This document shows, piece by piece, positions 33,672 to 41,804 of a stretch of DNA of 64,000 bases. The DNA comes from Actinomadura sp. K4S16 (GTDB lineage: Bacteria; Actinomycetota; Actinomycetes; Streptosporangiales; Streptosporangiaceae). Where the stretch lies: NCBI RefSeq assembly GCF_008327685.1, contig NZ_BDDE01000010.1, positions 1,116,001-1,180,000 on the forward strand, read 5' to 3'. The position numbers and the translations under genes are program-made. Every line of letters starts with the position of its first letter. Position 1 is the stretch's first letter. The notes under the pieces are model-generated. The model was given only the letters and a program-made list of their open reading frames with translations. It made no database searches and had not been told where the DNA came from.

Positions 33672-34496
33672 TCACAGGTGGGCGCGGGCGTACTCGTCCA
33701 GCACCGGCAGGACCGCGTCGCGGCCGCCCGCGGGGACGCGCAGCACGACCTCCTCGATCCCGAGCGAGGCGTAGTGGTCGAGCTTCCCCGGGGTGGGCAG
33801 CGTCCCGAACGGGATCACGGGCACCGGGTCGCGGCCCGCGTCCTCGCAGGCGCGGCGCAGCGCGGGCAGGGCCTCGCGGACGCCCGCGCCGCCGATCGGC
33901 ATCCACCCGTCCCCGTACTCGGCGATGTGCGCGAACAGGGTGGGGCCGGGGGCGCCGCCGAGCAGCACGGGGACGCGGCGGGACGGCTTGGGCCACGCAC
34001 GGCTAGCGGCGAAGCTCACGAACTCCCCCTCGAAGGACGCCTCCTCGTCCGTCCAGAGGGCCCGCATGGCGAGGACGTGCTCGCGCGCCACGGCCCTCCG
34101 CCGCTTCCACGGGACGCCGTGGTCCGCGCCCTCCTCGGCGTTCCACCCGTAGCCGATGCCGAGCACGACCCGTCCGGGGGCAAGCCGGTCGAGGGTGGCG
34201 ACGGCCTTGGCGGTGACGATCGGCTCGCGCTGGGCGGGCAGCAGGACGCCGGTGCCGAGGACGATCCGCTCGGTCGTGACGGCGGCCGCGGCGAGCGACA
34301 CGAGCGGGTCGAGGGTGCGGGAGTACTCCTCGGGCAGGGTCTCGGCGCCCGTCGGCGCCGGGGTGGCGCGGGACACGGGGATGTGGGTGTGCTCGGGGAG
34401 GTAGAGGGAGGCGAACCCGCGCGCCTCCGCCTCCCCGGCCAGCTCGTGCGGCGCCATGGTCAGGTCGGTCGCGAACATCGTGATGCCGAGGCGCAT
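33672..34496 (-). CDS. LLM-class F420-dependent oxidoreductase
   Basis: Protein of 274 aa from ATG 34496 (GGAGGG upstream). Luciferase-like TIM barrel of the actinobacterial F420 group (TIGR03619-like): MRLGITMFATDLTM, LYLPEHTHIPVSR, AAVTTERIVLGTGVLLPAQREP, GIGYGWNAEE, PVLLGGAPGPTLFAHIAEYGDGWMP. Likely reduces or oxidises a small molecule with F420. A CCAAGC-type palindrome 43 bp upstream (34539-34554) suggests TetR control. Confidence 0.92.
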   Translation of the reverse strand: MRLGITMFATDLTMAPHELAGEAEARGFASLYLPEHTHIPVSRATPAPTGAETLPEEYSRTLDPLVSLAAAAVTTERIVLGTGVLLPAQREPIVTAKAVATLDRLAPGRVVLGIGYGWNAEEGADHGVPWKRRRAVAREHVLAMRALWTDEEASFEGEFVSFAASRAWPKPSRRVPVLLGGAPGPTLFAHIAEYGDGWMPIGGAGVREALPALRRACEDAGRDPVPVIPFGTLPTPGKLDHYASLGIEEVVLRVPAGGRDAVLPVLDEYARAHL

Positions 34497-34538
34497 GCCG
34501 GGTCCCTCCGTCAAGGTCCCCGCAGCCTATCGGCGTGA

Positions 34539-34554
34539 CCAAGCGATAGCTCGG
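34539..34554. promoter_or_regulatory. Palindrome CCAAGCGATAGCTCGG upstream of the LLM oxidoreductase
   Basis: 16-bp imperfect palindrome (6 of 8 paired positions) with the same CCAAGC/GCTNGG arms as at 19053-19070 and 62930-62943. It precedes the leftward LLM gene; the end of the PP2C-like gene is on the other side. Confidence 0.5.
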
Positions 34555-34560
34555 CGCGGC

Positions 34561-35310
34561 TCAGCCGCCGAGATCGCAGACGGCCGCGGTGGCGTCGTCG
34601 TGGACCTTGCCCCGCGGCCAGCGGACGGCCCGGGGGTCGGTGCGCTCGGCCTCCCGCGTCCGCTCGATCAGCGCCGCGGGCCCCCGGTCGGCGGCCAGCG
34701 CCGCCAGCCCTGCCCAGCCGGTGGCGCCGAACATGTCGGCGAGGCGCGTCGCGCCGTCGGTCAGCAGGAACGCGCGGCGCAGGTCGGCGGCCGGCACCGT
34801 GCCGGTGATCGCGGCGTCGGCCACGGCCGGGTCCGCGGCGGCGTAGTCGCGGCCCCCGGTGATCTCCCGCAGGCCGTCGCGGCCGTCCAGCAGGACGGTC
34901 GAGTCGGCGAGCACCAGGTAGTCGACCAGGTCGCCCCGCCGCCGCAGCGCGAGCACGGTCGCCGCCGGGGTCGTCGGGACCCGCAGGTCGCAGGTGGCCC
35001 GGTGCGCGGCGGCCACGTCCGCGATCGCCCCGGCGAGCCGCGCGACCAGCGGCCGGGCGCCGGGCCGGTGCGCGCCCTCGGGCGGCCCCACCGGCGGGCC
35101 GGCCTGCGGCCCGAACCCCTCGAGCAGCCGCGCCAGGAGCCGGGTGCCGAGCGACCGGGAGTACCAGGCGGTTCCGTGCGCGCAGCCGAGGTCGGTGCCG
35201 AGGGGCAGCCCGCAGCCGTCGAGCACCACGACCGCTCCGGCGGCGGCCGCCACGAAGTCCTCGTTGGGCCGCTCTGGGCTGCCCTGGTCCGTCGCCCACT
35301 CCACCCGCAT
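34561..35310 (-). CDS. PP2C-like protein phosphatase
   Basis: Protein of 249 aa from ATG 35310. PP2C elements: NEDF (E17-D18), VVVLDGCG (D31), LVLADSTVLL, LLTDGATR and HDDATAAV near the C-terminus. These give the metal-binding acidic residues, although the first Asp-Gly block is shortened, so activity is probable but not certain. A Ser/Thr phosphatase (or serine-phosphatase regulator). The HipA-like kinase gene lies 790 bp away. Confidence 0.82.
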   Translation of the reverse strand: MRVEWATDQGSPERPNEDFVAAAAGAVVVLDGCGLPLGTDLGCAHGTAWYSRSLGTRLLARLLEGFGPQAGPPVGPPEGAHRPGARPLVARLAGAIADVAAAHRATCDLRVPTTPAATVLALRRRGDLVDYLVLADSTVLLDGRDGLREITGGRDYAAADPAVADAAITGTVPAADLRRAFLLTDGATRLADMFGATGWAGLAALAADRGPAALIERTREAERTDPRAVRWPRGKVHDDATAAVCDLGG

Positions 35311-35369
35311 CCGTCCACATCCTCCCGTCGGCCGGTCCCCAGTATGGGCCGGACGGCGCGGGCGCGCTC

Positions 35370-36053
35370 TCAGACAAGGACGGCCCGGTCGTCCACGCGC
35401 GCGACGGCCCGGACGGGGGCTCCGTCCGCGCCCGCCAGGGCCAGCGGGAACAGGGAGACGTCGATCGCGCAGCCCGCCGCCTGGGCGTCGGCGAGGCGGC
35501 CGAGACCGGTCAGGTTCTCCGCGATCACCGCTCCGGCGCCGCAGAGGACGCGGTGGGCGGCGAGCGAGAAGTCGTCCGAGCCGGGCGGCGGGGTGCGGTC
35601 CACGCTGAGCGCGTCGATGCCCACCGTCAGCACGCCCGCGGCGACGATGGCCTCCGCCGTCTCGGGCGCCGGATAGGGGTGGGCCAGGTAGTCGGCGGTC
35701 CCCCAGCGCTCCGACCAGCCCGTCGCGATGAGCAGGACGTCGCCCGGCGCGAGACCCGCCGGGACTGCGTCCGGCGGGATCGGCGCGCGGGGCGGCAGGC
35801 CCCGCACGTCCATCACCACGGCCGGACCGGTGAACCGCGCCAGCGGCAGTTCGTCCAGCCTCGGCAGCGCGTCGTCGATGTGGAACGGGGCGTCCACGTG
35901 CGTGCCGGTCTGCGACCCCAGGTGCAGCCGGAGCACGTTCACGCCCGCCTCCGCGACCGTGAGGGCCGGGACGGCCTCCACCTCGGGGTCGCCCGGGTAG
36001 ACCGGCATGCCCGTGGTGATCGGCACCGACAGGTCGAGCAGCTCAACGCCCAT
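35370..36053 (-). CDS. Cyclase-family (kynurenine formamidase-like) metal-dependent hydrolase
   Basis: Protein of 227 aa from ATG 36053. Cyclase/KynB fold with SQTGTHVDAPFH in place of the textbook HxGTHxDxPxH; the first metal His is Gln. DLSVPITTGMPVYPGDP is the usual N-terminus. Hydrolyses a formamide or ester, or acts in cyclic-ring formation. Without tryptophan-catabolism neighbours the substrate is open. Divergent from the HipA-like gene, 45 bp apart. Confidence 0.88.
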   Translation of the reverse strand: MGVELLDLSVPITTGMPVYPGDPEVEAVPALTVAEAGVNVLRLHLGSQTGTHVDAPFHIDDALPRLDELPLARFTGPAVVMDVRGLPPRAPIPPDAVPAGLAPGDVLLIATGWSERWGTADYLAHPYPAPETAEAIVAAGVLTVGIDALSVDRTPPPGSDDFSLAAHRVLCGAGAVIAENLTGLGRLADAQAAGCAIDVSLFPLALAGADGAPVRAVARVDDRAVLV

Positions 36054-36098
36054 GTAGTCGATTATCCCGGCCGCACCCCCACCCGGTAGCGTTGCGGC

Positions 36099-36926
36099 GT
36101 GTTGCCACATGTGACCGCCATCCGCTACGTGACGCCGCTCCGCGAGGGCGGATCGCTTCCGGGCGTCGTCGAGGCCGACGACCTCGGCACCTACGTCATG
36201 AAGTTCCACGGGGCCGGGCAGGGCCGCAAGGCGCTGATCGCCGAGGTGATCGCCGGCGAGCTGGCGCGCCGCCTCGGCCTGCGGGTGCCCGAGCAGGTGC
36301 TCATCGACCTGGACCCGGCGATCGGACGGCACGAGCCCGACCCCGACGTGCAGGACCTGCTGAAGGCCAGCCCCGGCTGGAACCTCGGCGTCGACTTCCT
36401 GCCCGGCTCGCTCGGCTTCGACCCGCTCGGCTGGAGCCCCGACCCCGGCTTCGCCTCCCGGGTGCTGTGGTTCGACGCGTTCATCGGCAACGTCGACCGC
36501 AGCTGGCGCAACCCGAACATGCTCGTGTGGCACGGCGACGTGTGGCTCATCGACCACGGCGCGAGCCTGATCTTCCACCACGCGTGGTCCAACGCGGCCC
36601 GGCTGTTCTCCGGCCCGTACGACGTGGACGACCACGTGCTGACCCCGTACGCGACCCGGCTGGAGGAGGCCGAGGCGGAGCTCGCCCCCAGGATCACCGA
36701 GGGGCTGCTGCGCGAGGTCGCCGACCTCGTGCCCGACCACTGGCTGGAGGGCGAGCCCGGCTTCGCCGACCCGCAGGCGCTCCGCGACGCCTACGTCGAC
36801 ATCCTGCTGCCGCGCGCCGGGAAGCCGCGCGACTGGCTGCCCGGCCTCGACGTCAGCGGCCACCGCCCGGACACCTCCGCCCGGCGCGGCCAGAACCGTC
36901 CCGGCTGGCTCGGAGGCGCCTCGTGA
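36099..36926 (+). CDS. HipA-family kinase
   Basis: Protein of 275 aa from GTG 36099. HipA-like kinase fold: ATP-anchoring Lys in YVMKFHG (K35), catalytic loop NVDRSWRNPN (D133), metal-binding D152 in LIDHGAS. Shorter than E. coli HipA, with no N-terminal extension. This subtype is regularly paired with DUF3037. It has no HipB-like HTH partner. Role (toxin, antiphage or metabolic regulation) undecided. Ends in a GTGA overlap with DUF3037. Confidence 0.9.
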   Translation: MLPHVTAIRYVTPLREGGSLPGVVEADDLGTYVMKFHGAGQGRKALIAEVIAGELARRLGLRVPEQVLIDLDPAIGRHEPDPDVQDLLKASPGWNLGVDFLPGSLGFDPLGWSPDPGFASRVLWFDAFIGNVDRSWRNPNMLVWHGDVWLIDHGASLIFHHAWSNAARLFSGPYDVDDHVLTPYATRLEEAEAELAPRITEGLLREVADLVPDHWLEGEPGFADPQALRDAYVDILLPRAGKPRDWLPGLDVSGHRPDTSARRGQNRPGWLGGAS

Positions 36927-37339
36927 CCTCCGGCAGGACGACCAACATCAGGACGGCGGCCGAGCCCACGGTGTTCGAGTACGCCGCGCTGCGCGTCGTC
37001 CCGCGCGTCGAGCGGGGCGAGTCCATGAACGTCGGCGTGGTCGTGTACTGCCGCGCCCTCGACTACCTCGGGTGCCGCACCCACCTCGACGAGCGGCGCC
37101 TGCTCGCCCTGGACCCGGCGCTCGACCTGGCGGGCGTCCGGGCCGCCCTCAACGCGGTGGACGCGGTCTGCTGCGGCGGGGAGCGCGCCGGCCAGGCCGC
37201 GAAGGAGGCCCCCGGCTCGCGGTTCCGGTGGCTGACCGCGCCGCGCAGCACGATCGTGCAGCCGGGCCCGGTGCACGCCGGGCTCACCGGCGACCCGGCC
37301 GCCGAACTCGACCGGCTCCTCGACCTGCTGGTCCGGTAG
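36923..37339 (+). CDS. DUF3037 protein, partner of the HipA-like kinase
   Basis: Protein of 138 aa from GTG 36923, overlapping the kinase stop (GTGA), so coupled in translation. DUF3037 core: FEYAALRVVPRVERGESMNVGVVVYC, then LAL-rich helices and SRFRWLTAPRSTIVQPGPVHAGL. Function unknown; the fixed pairing with HipA-like kinases suggests a substrate, inhibitor or activator of the kinase. Confidence 0.92.
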   Translation: MTSGRTTNIRTAAEPTVFEYAALRVVPRVERGESMNVGVVVYCRALDYLGCRTHLDERRLLALDPALDLAGVRAALNAVDAVCCGGERAGQAAKEAPGSRFRWLTAPRSTIVQPGPVHAGLTGDPAAELDRLLDLLVR

Positions 37340-37363
37340 CGGCCGGCCTGGCCCGGCTTCGGA

Positions 37364-38272
37364 TCAGGTCCACTCCCAGCGGATGCCGTGGTAGCCGGCG
37401 GCCATCCCGAACTCGATGAAGTGGACGCTCTGGTAGCTGGACAGCCGCAGGTCGGCGGTGTCCTTCAGCGCGGTGTGCCCGTCGGGGCGCCACGTCCGGT
37501 AGCAGCGGGCGGGCAGCGCCGCCGGATGGAACCGGATCTCGATGAGGTACTCGTGCTGCGGGGTGCGGAAGCCGCGGCCCTCCTCGGTCACGGGCGGGCC
37601 GGTCTCCTCGAACCCGAAGCCGTACTCCAGCAGGTAGGTCTCGCCGCGGCCGAGCGCCCGGTCGAACAGCAGCTCGGCGGCGATGAGGCCGCTCGCCTCG
37701 TCCATCCGGACGCGGCCGAACCGGCACCCGCGCACGGTGCGCGACGAGGGCAGCACGCCCTGCGGGTGGTGGTAGACGGCGATCCAGCGGTCCACGCCGC
37801 GCTGCTGGGCCTGGAACACCGCGCGGACCCGGACCTCGCGCAGTTCCCGCCGCCGCCCGATGATGTACTGGTCGTGCAGGCTGAGGCCGGTGAGCTGCCG
37901 CTCGCCGCGGTCGCCGATCTCGTCCAGCAGGTCGCGGACGCCGGGCTCGGGGCACAGCTCCTCGACCGGCAGCCAGGGCCCGGCGGGACGGTCGGTGGTC
38001 GGCCTGAGCAGCGTCAGCAGGGAGTGCCGCGGCAGCTCGAGGATGGTCTCCAGGCCGCGGACGGCGCGCAGGGAGTCTGCGCGCTCGGGCCGGGTCCGGC
38101 CGCGCTGCCAGTAGCTCAGGGTGGACAGGCTGACCGCGATGCCCTGCTCCTCCAGGCGGCGCCGCAGCGAGTCGAGGCTCAGTCCGCGCGCCTGGATGGC
38201 GGCGTGCAGGGCGACGTTGAACGGCCCGTACTGGAGGACCTGGAGAAGATCGTCCTCTGCGACACTCTGCAT
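37364..38272 (-). CDS. XRE-family regulator, paralogue A, flanking the subtilase
   Basis: Protein of 302 aa from ATG 38272. Cro/CI-type HTH at about residues 18-75 (IQARGLSLDSLRRRL, STLSYWQRGRTRPERADSL). The rest (about 120-302) is a mostly beta ligand or effector domain with VHDQYIIG-like start, RFGRVRMDEASGLIAAELLFDRAL, EYLIEIRFHPAALPARCYRTW and an end GIRWEW. The same architecture recurs in the gene at 39826. Cytoplasmic. Likely controls the protease between them or senses its product; inferred. Confidence 0.88.
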   Translation of the reverse strand: MQSVAEDDLLQVLQYGPFNVALHAAIQARGLSLDSLRRRLEEQGIAVSLSTLSYWQRGRTRPERADSLRAVRGLETILELPRHSLLTLLRPTTDRPAGPWLPVEELCPEPGVRDLLDEIGDRGERQLTGLSLHDQYIIGRRRELREVRVRAVFQAQQRGVDRWIAVYHHPQGVLPSSRTVRGCRFGRVRMDEASGLIAAELLFDRALGRGETYLLEYGFGFEETGPPVTEEGRGFRTPQHEYLIEIRFHPAALPARCYRTWRPDGHTALKDTADLRLSSYQSVHFIEFGMAAGYHGIRWEWT

Positions 38273-38472
38273 GCTCGGCCTCCGGATCGGCTCCGGCCGG
38301 CCCCCGCAAAACGGCCTTGACTACCGCAATTGCAACTTCCGCGCTCACTGTAAGGCTCCGCGGGCGGGATGCCAACAGGCAAACTGTCACAACCGTCGGC
38401 CCCGGCTTCCGCCGAAGCGGTCACCGGGGCCCGGTCGCGCCGTGGCGATGAATCCTACCGACGTGATCCGGT

Positions 38473-38502
38473 CCCCGCCCGCCGCTCGCACGGCGGGCGG
38501 GG
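38473..38502 (-). terminator. Terminator hairpin after the subtilase gene
   Basis: A 12-bp perfect stem (CCCCGCCCGCCG with CGGCGGGCGGGG) and a 6-base loop; a second hairpin follows at 38516-38533. Downstream of the leftward protease gene. Confidence 0.75.
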
Positions 38503-38549
38503 TGCCGGATTCCCGGGTCCGCCGGCGCGGACCGGACCCGGAGGCCCTG

Positions 38550-39698
38550 TCAGAGGCTGCGCTTGTTGAGCAGGCGGTTCGGCGTCCCGGACGGGTTGCC
38601 GCTGATCACGCCGCTGACCGCGTTGGAGGTCAGCCAGCTGCGGATGGTGCTGTAGGAGGCGTTGCCGTTCGCGGCCTTGTAGAGGGCGGCGACACCGGTG
38701 ACGTGCGGGGTGGCCATCGAGGTGCCGCTGATGGTGTTCGTCCCGCCGTTCAGCCAGGTCGAGGTGATGGACGTCCCCGGTCCGTACAGGTCGACGCAGG
38801 ACCCGTAGTTGCTGTAGGAGGCCTTCGCGTCGCTGCTCGTGCTCGCCGCGACGGTCGTCGCGTTCGCCGCGCTCGCCGGCGAGTAGTTGCAGGCGTTGCC
38901 GTTGTCGTTGCCCGCGGCGACGGCGAGGAAGACGCCGGAGCTCGCGAGGCTGTTGGCGGCGGAGTTCACCGAGGAGGAGTAGCCGCCGCCGAGCGACATG
39001 TTGGCCACCGCCGGGTTGGAGTGGTTGCTCGCCACCCAGTTCATGCCCGCGATGACGCCGGAGTACGTGCCGCTGCCCTGGCAGTTCAGCACGCGGACAC
39101 CGCGCAGGTAGACGTTCTTGGCGACGCCGTAGGAGGTGGAGCCGACCGTCCCGGCGACGTGCGTCCCGTGGCCGTTGCAGTCGACGCCGTTGCCGCCGGT
39201 CGCGTCGTACACGTTGGACGCGCGCCCGCCGAACTGCGGGTGCGAGGTGTAGATGCCGGTGTCGATGATGTAGGCGTACACGCCCGCGCCGGTCGAGTTG
39301 TAGGTGTAGCTCTTCGACAGCGGGAGGGCGGTCTGGTCGATGCGGTCGATGCCCCACGACGGCGGGTTCGACTGCGTGGTGTCGGCGCGGACGACCGCGT
39401 CCTGCTCGATCGACGCGACGCCGGGCGTGCGGCGCAGCTTCGTGAGCTGGTCGGAGCTGAGCTTGGCGGCGAATCCGTTCAGCACCTTGCCGAAGCGGTG
39501 GGTGGTGCTGATCCCGCGCTTGGACACGGTGGCGCCGACCGACACACCGGACTTCAGCGTCACGATGTACTGGCCGGCGACGCCCTGGCCCGGGGCGGCG
39601 AGGGTGAGCGGCGCGTTGGGGGTCACGGCCTGGGCGGGGGTGGCGAGGACGGCGGCGAGGGGCGCCGCGGCGAGGGCCGCGAGCAGGGGCTTCTTCAT
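38550..39698 (-). CDS. Secreted subtilisin-like serine protease (S8, proteinase K-type)
   Basis: Protein of 382 aa from ATG 39698 (GGAG upstream). Signal peptide ([18 protein letters not shown], end at AQA), an I9 inhibitor propeptide (about 40-105, YIVTLKSGV ... [26 protein letters not shown]), then the catalytic domain with D146 (IIDTGI), H177 (GHGTHVAG), N264 (AAGNDNG) and S327 (GTSMATPH). Short extracellular protease with four Cys or so in the mature part. Sandwiched between two paralogous XRE regulators on the same strand, unlike a usual single-regulator arrangement. Confidence 0.95.
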   Translation of the reverse strand: MKKPLLAALAAAPLAAVLATPAQAVTPNAPLTLAAPGQGVAGQYIVTLKSGVSVGATVSKRGISTTHRFGKVLNGFAAKLSSDQLTKLRRTPGVASIEQDAVVRADTTQSNPPSWGIDRIDQTALPLSKSYTYNSTGAGVYAYIIDTGIYTSHPQFGGRASNVYDATGGNGVDCNGHGTHVAGTVGSTSYGVAKNVYLRGVRVLNCQGSGTYSGVIAGMNWVASNHSNPAVANMSLGGGYSSSVNSAANSLASSGVFLAVAAGNDNGNACNYSPASAANATTVAASTSSDAKASYSNYGSCVDLYGPGTSITSTWLNGGTNTISGTSMATPHVTGVAALYKAANGNASYSTIRSWLTSNAVSGVISGNPSGTPNRLLNKRSL

Positions 39699-39825
39699 CG
39701 AAACTCCGTTCGTGGGGGGCACCCCGGCCACAGGGGGAGGCCGGGGTCACGAAGCCGATCGATGTGAATGCTCTGCGAGAACGCGAGAAAGCGTCAACAT
39801 TTCGACGCCGACTGGATTTCAGCTG

Positions 39826-40740
39826 TTAATGCCACTCCCACTCGATGCCGACGATGCCGCGCCTGACGGCCCCGACCGCGAGGTTCGCGCTGCCCGAGGT
39901 GCCGATCCACAGCTCGCCGAGCCGCCTGCGCGGGGACGAGGAGCCCTCGGCCGTGAAGCCGTAGCAGCGCGCGGGCAGCCGGTCGCCGTCGAACTGGACG
40001 AGCGCCACGTAGTCGTGGACCGGGTGGGAGAAGCGCCGGTCGTAGCTGTCGGGTGCGGGCTGCCCCACCGGACCGAGCTCGTACTCGACGACCGCCGTGT
40101 CCCCCGTCGACAGCACCCGGTCGAAGACCAGCTCGAACGCCACCAGCCCGCCCTCGGCGCGGATCCGGCCCGGGCGGCAGTACCGCACGTCCACCAGCCC
40201 GGCCGGGTCGCCGCCCGCCCCGTTGCCCGTCTGGTGGACGCAGACCACGCGGTCGATGTCGTCGCCCACCGCCCGCAGGACGGTCCGCACCGACAGCGTC
40301 CAGGACCGGCGGGCCTCGTCCAGCCGGAAGACGTCGTGGACGCTGAGACGTTCGAGCCGGTGGTCGCCGGACCGGTCGAGCTGGCCCACCAGGCAGGCGT
40401 AGCGTTCGGGATCGGGCCACAGGTCCCGGACGCCCCGGCCGCGCTCCCCCGCGTTCGGCTGCCCGGCGCCGCCCCCGCCGCGCGCGGCGGGCCCCCGGAC
40501 GGGCGCGACGGCGTGCGCGGGGTCGTCCAGCAGCTCGGTGAGGGTGCCGGACGGCACCTGGAGGATCTCCTCCAGCGCGACGACCACGGTGCGCGAGCGC
40601 GGTCTGCTGCGGCCCCGCTGCCAGTAGCTGAGGGTGGCCACGCTGACCGTGAGGCCGCGCCGGCCGAGCCGGTGGCGGATCCGCTCCAGGGTCAGCCCGC
40701 TCGACTGGATCGCCTGCCGCAGTGCCCCGGCGAACTCCAC
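39826..40740 (-). CDS. XRE-family regulator, paralogue B, flanking the subtilase
   Basis: Protein of 304 aa from ATG 40740. HTH at about 12-60 with the same STxSYWQRGRSRPRSRT pattern as paralogue A. A Gly/Ala-rich insert (about 75-100) precedes the beta domain: RLSVHDVFRLDEARRSW, CRPGRIRAEGGLVAFELVFDRVLSTGDTAVVEYEL, VHDYVALVQFDGDRLPARCYGF, and it ends IVGIEWEW. Aligns with paralogue A along the full length by eye. Placed 127 bp upstream of the protease gene. Confidence 0.88.
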   Translation of the reverse strand: MEFAGALRQAIQSSGLTLERIRHRLGRRGLTVSVATLSYWQRGRSRPRSRTVVVALEEILQVPSGTLTELLDDPAHAVAPVRGPAARGGGGAGQPNAGERGRGVRDLWPDPERYACLVGQLDRSGDHRLERLSVHDVFRLDEARRSWTLSVRTVLRAVGDDIDRVVCVHQTGNGAGGDPAGLVDVRYCRPGRIRAEGGLVAFELVFDRVLSTGDTAVVEYELGPVGQPAPDSYDRRFSHPVHDYVALVQFDGDRLPARCYGFTAEGSSSPRRRLGELWIGTSGSANLAVGAVRRGIVGIEWEWH

Positions 40741-40835
40741 GGCGGGATGGTACCCGGCAGGGAAGATCGAATCAGAGACCAGGGCAGATCAGGCACGTAA
40801 TGACAATCACCTGAGAATCCCAGGAAAGGAGCGTT

Positions 40836-41684
40836 TCAGAACAGAATCGACATAAACGAGCCCGACTCGGTGAACCCCACCCGGCGGTAGGCCGCCCGCG
40901 CCCGCGTGTTGTAGTCGTTGACGTACAGCGAGACGGTCGGCGCGATGCTGTGCAGCGCCTCCCGCACCACCGCCGACATCCCGGTCTCCGACAGGCCCCG
41001 CCCCCGCAGGTCGGGGGGCACCCACACGCCCTGCACCTGGCAGGCCAGCGGGATGACGGCGCCGACCTCGGCCTTGAACATCACGCGGCCGTCCTCGATC
41101 CGGGCGAAAGCGCGGCCGTCGCGGATCAGCTCGGCGACGCGGGCCCGGTAGAGCACGCCTCCGTCGCCGGCGTTGGGCGACACCCCGACCTCTTCGGTGA
41201 ACATTGCCACGCAGGCCGGGTAGACGATGTCGAACTCCTCCATCCGGACCCGGCGCACGCCGGGGTCGGCGGGCACGTCCGGGACGGTGGAGGTCGCCAT
41301 CACCGGCTGCTCGGCGCGGACGGCCCTCGGCGGCCCCCAGTAGGGCGCCAGGATCTCCCACAGCTCCCCGACCGCGTCGACGGGCCCGACGATGGACGAG
41401 CAGCGCCGCCCCTGGGCCTGGGCCCGCTCGGCGAACGCCCGGACCGCCTCCGGCCCGGCCGCGACCGGGATGAGGTTGGCGCCCGAGTAGCACAGCGAGA
41501 CGAGCCGGCCCTCGCGCAGGTAGCCCCACATCTGGGCGCCGAGGCGGCGCGGATCGAGCCCCGCGGCGTGCACGCGGGAACTGACGAACACGTTGGACAC
41601 CGGGTCGGCGTCCAGGATCGCGAGGGCCTCCGCACGGTACCGGTCGTCCAGCACGCGCACCGGCATCGAGCCCAGCATCCGCAC
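40836..41684 (-). CDS. GNAT acetyltransferase with N-terminal DUF4081 domain
   Basis: About 282 aa from GTG 41684 (ATG 41678 possible). N-terminal DUF4081 domain (about 8-130, VRVLDDRYRAEALAILDADPVSNVFV) and C-terminal GNAT domain (about 140-282) with the CoA loop VPPDLRGRGLSETGM and VSLYVNDYNTRARAAYRRVGF. In many actinobacteria this gene directly follows ispG. Here it is separated from it by three peptidase genes. Acceptor unknown. Confidence 0.88.
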   Translation of the reverse strand: MRMLGSMPVRVLDDRYRAEALAILDADPVSNVFVSSRVHAAGLDPRRLGAQMWGYLREGRLVSLCYSGANLIPVAAGPEAVRAFAERAQAQGRRCSSIVGPVDAVGELWEILAPYWGPPRAVRAEQPVMATSTVPDVPADPGVRRVRMEEFDIVYPACVAMFTEEVGVSPNAGDGGVLYRARVAELIRDGRAFARIEDGRVMFKAEVGAVIPLACQVQGVWVPPDLRGRGLSETGMSAVVREALHSIAPTVSLYVNDYNTRARAAYRRVGFTESGSFMSILF

Positions 41685-41804
41685 GGCTACCGGCCCCCGG
41701 GCCTCACCACTGAAAGCTCCACGTGGACAAGCCTATGCCGTCCCGAGGCCGCGCACCTCCGCGCCCTCGGTCACAGGCCCGTCCGGCGGCGGATCAGCGG
41801 CGGG

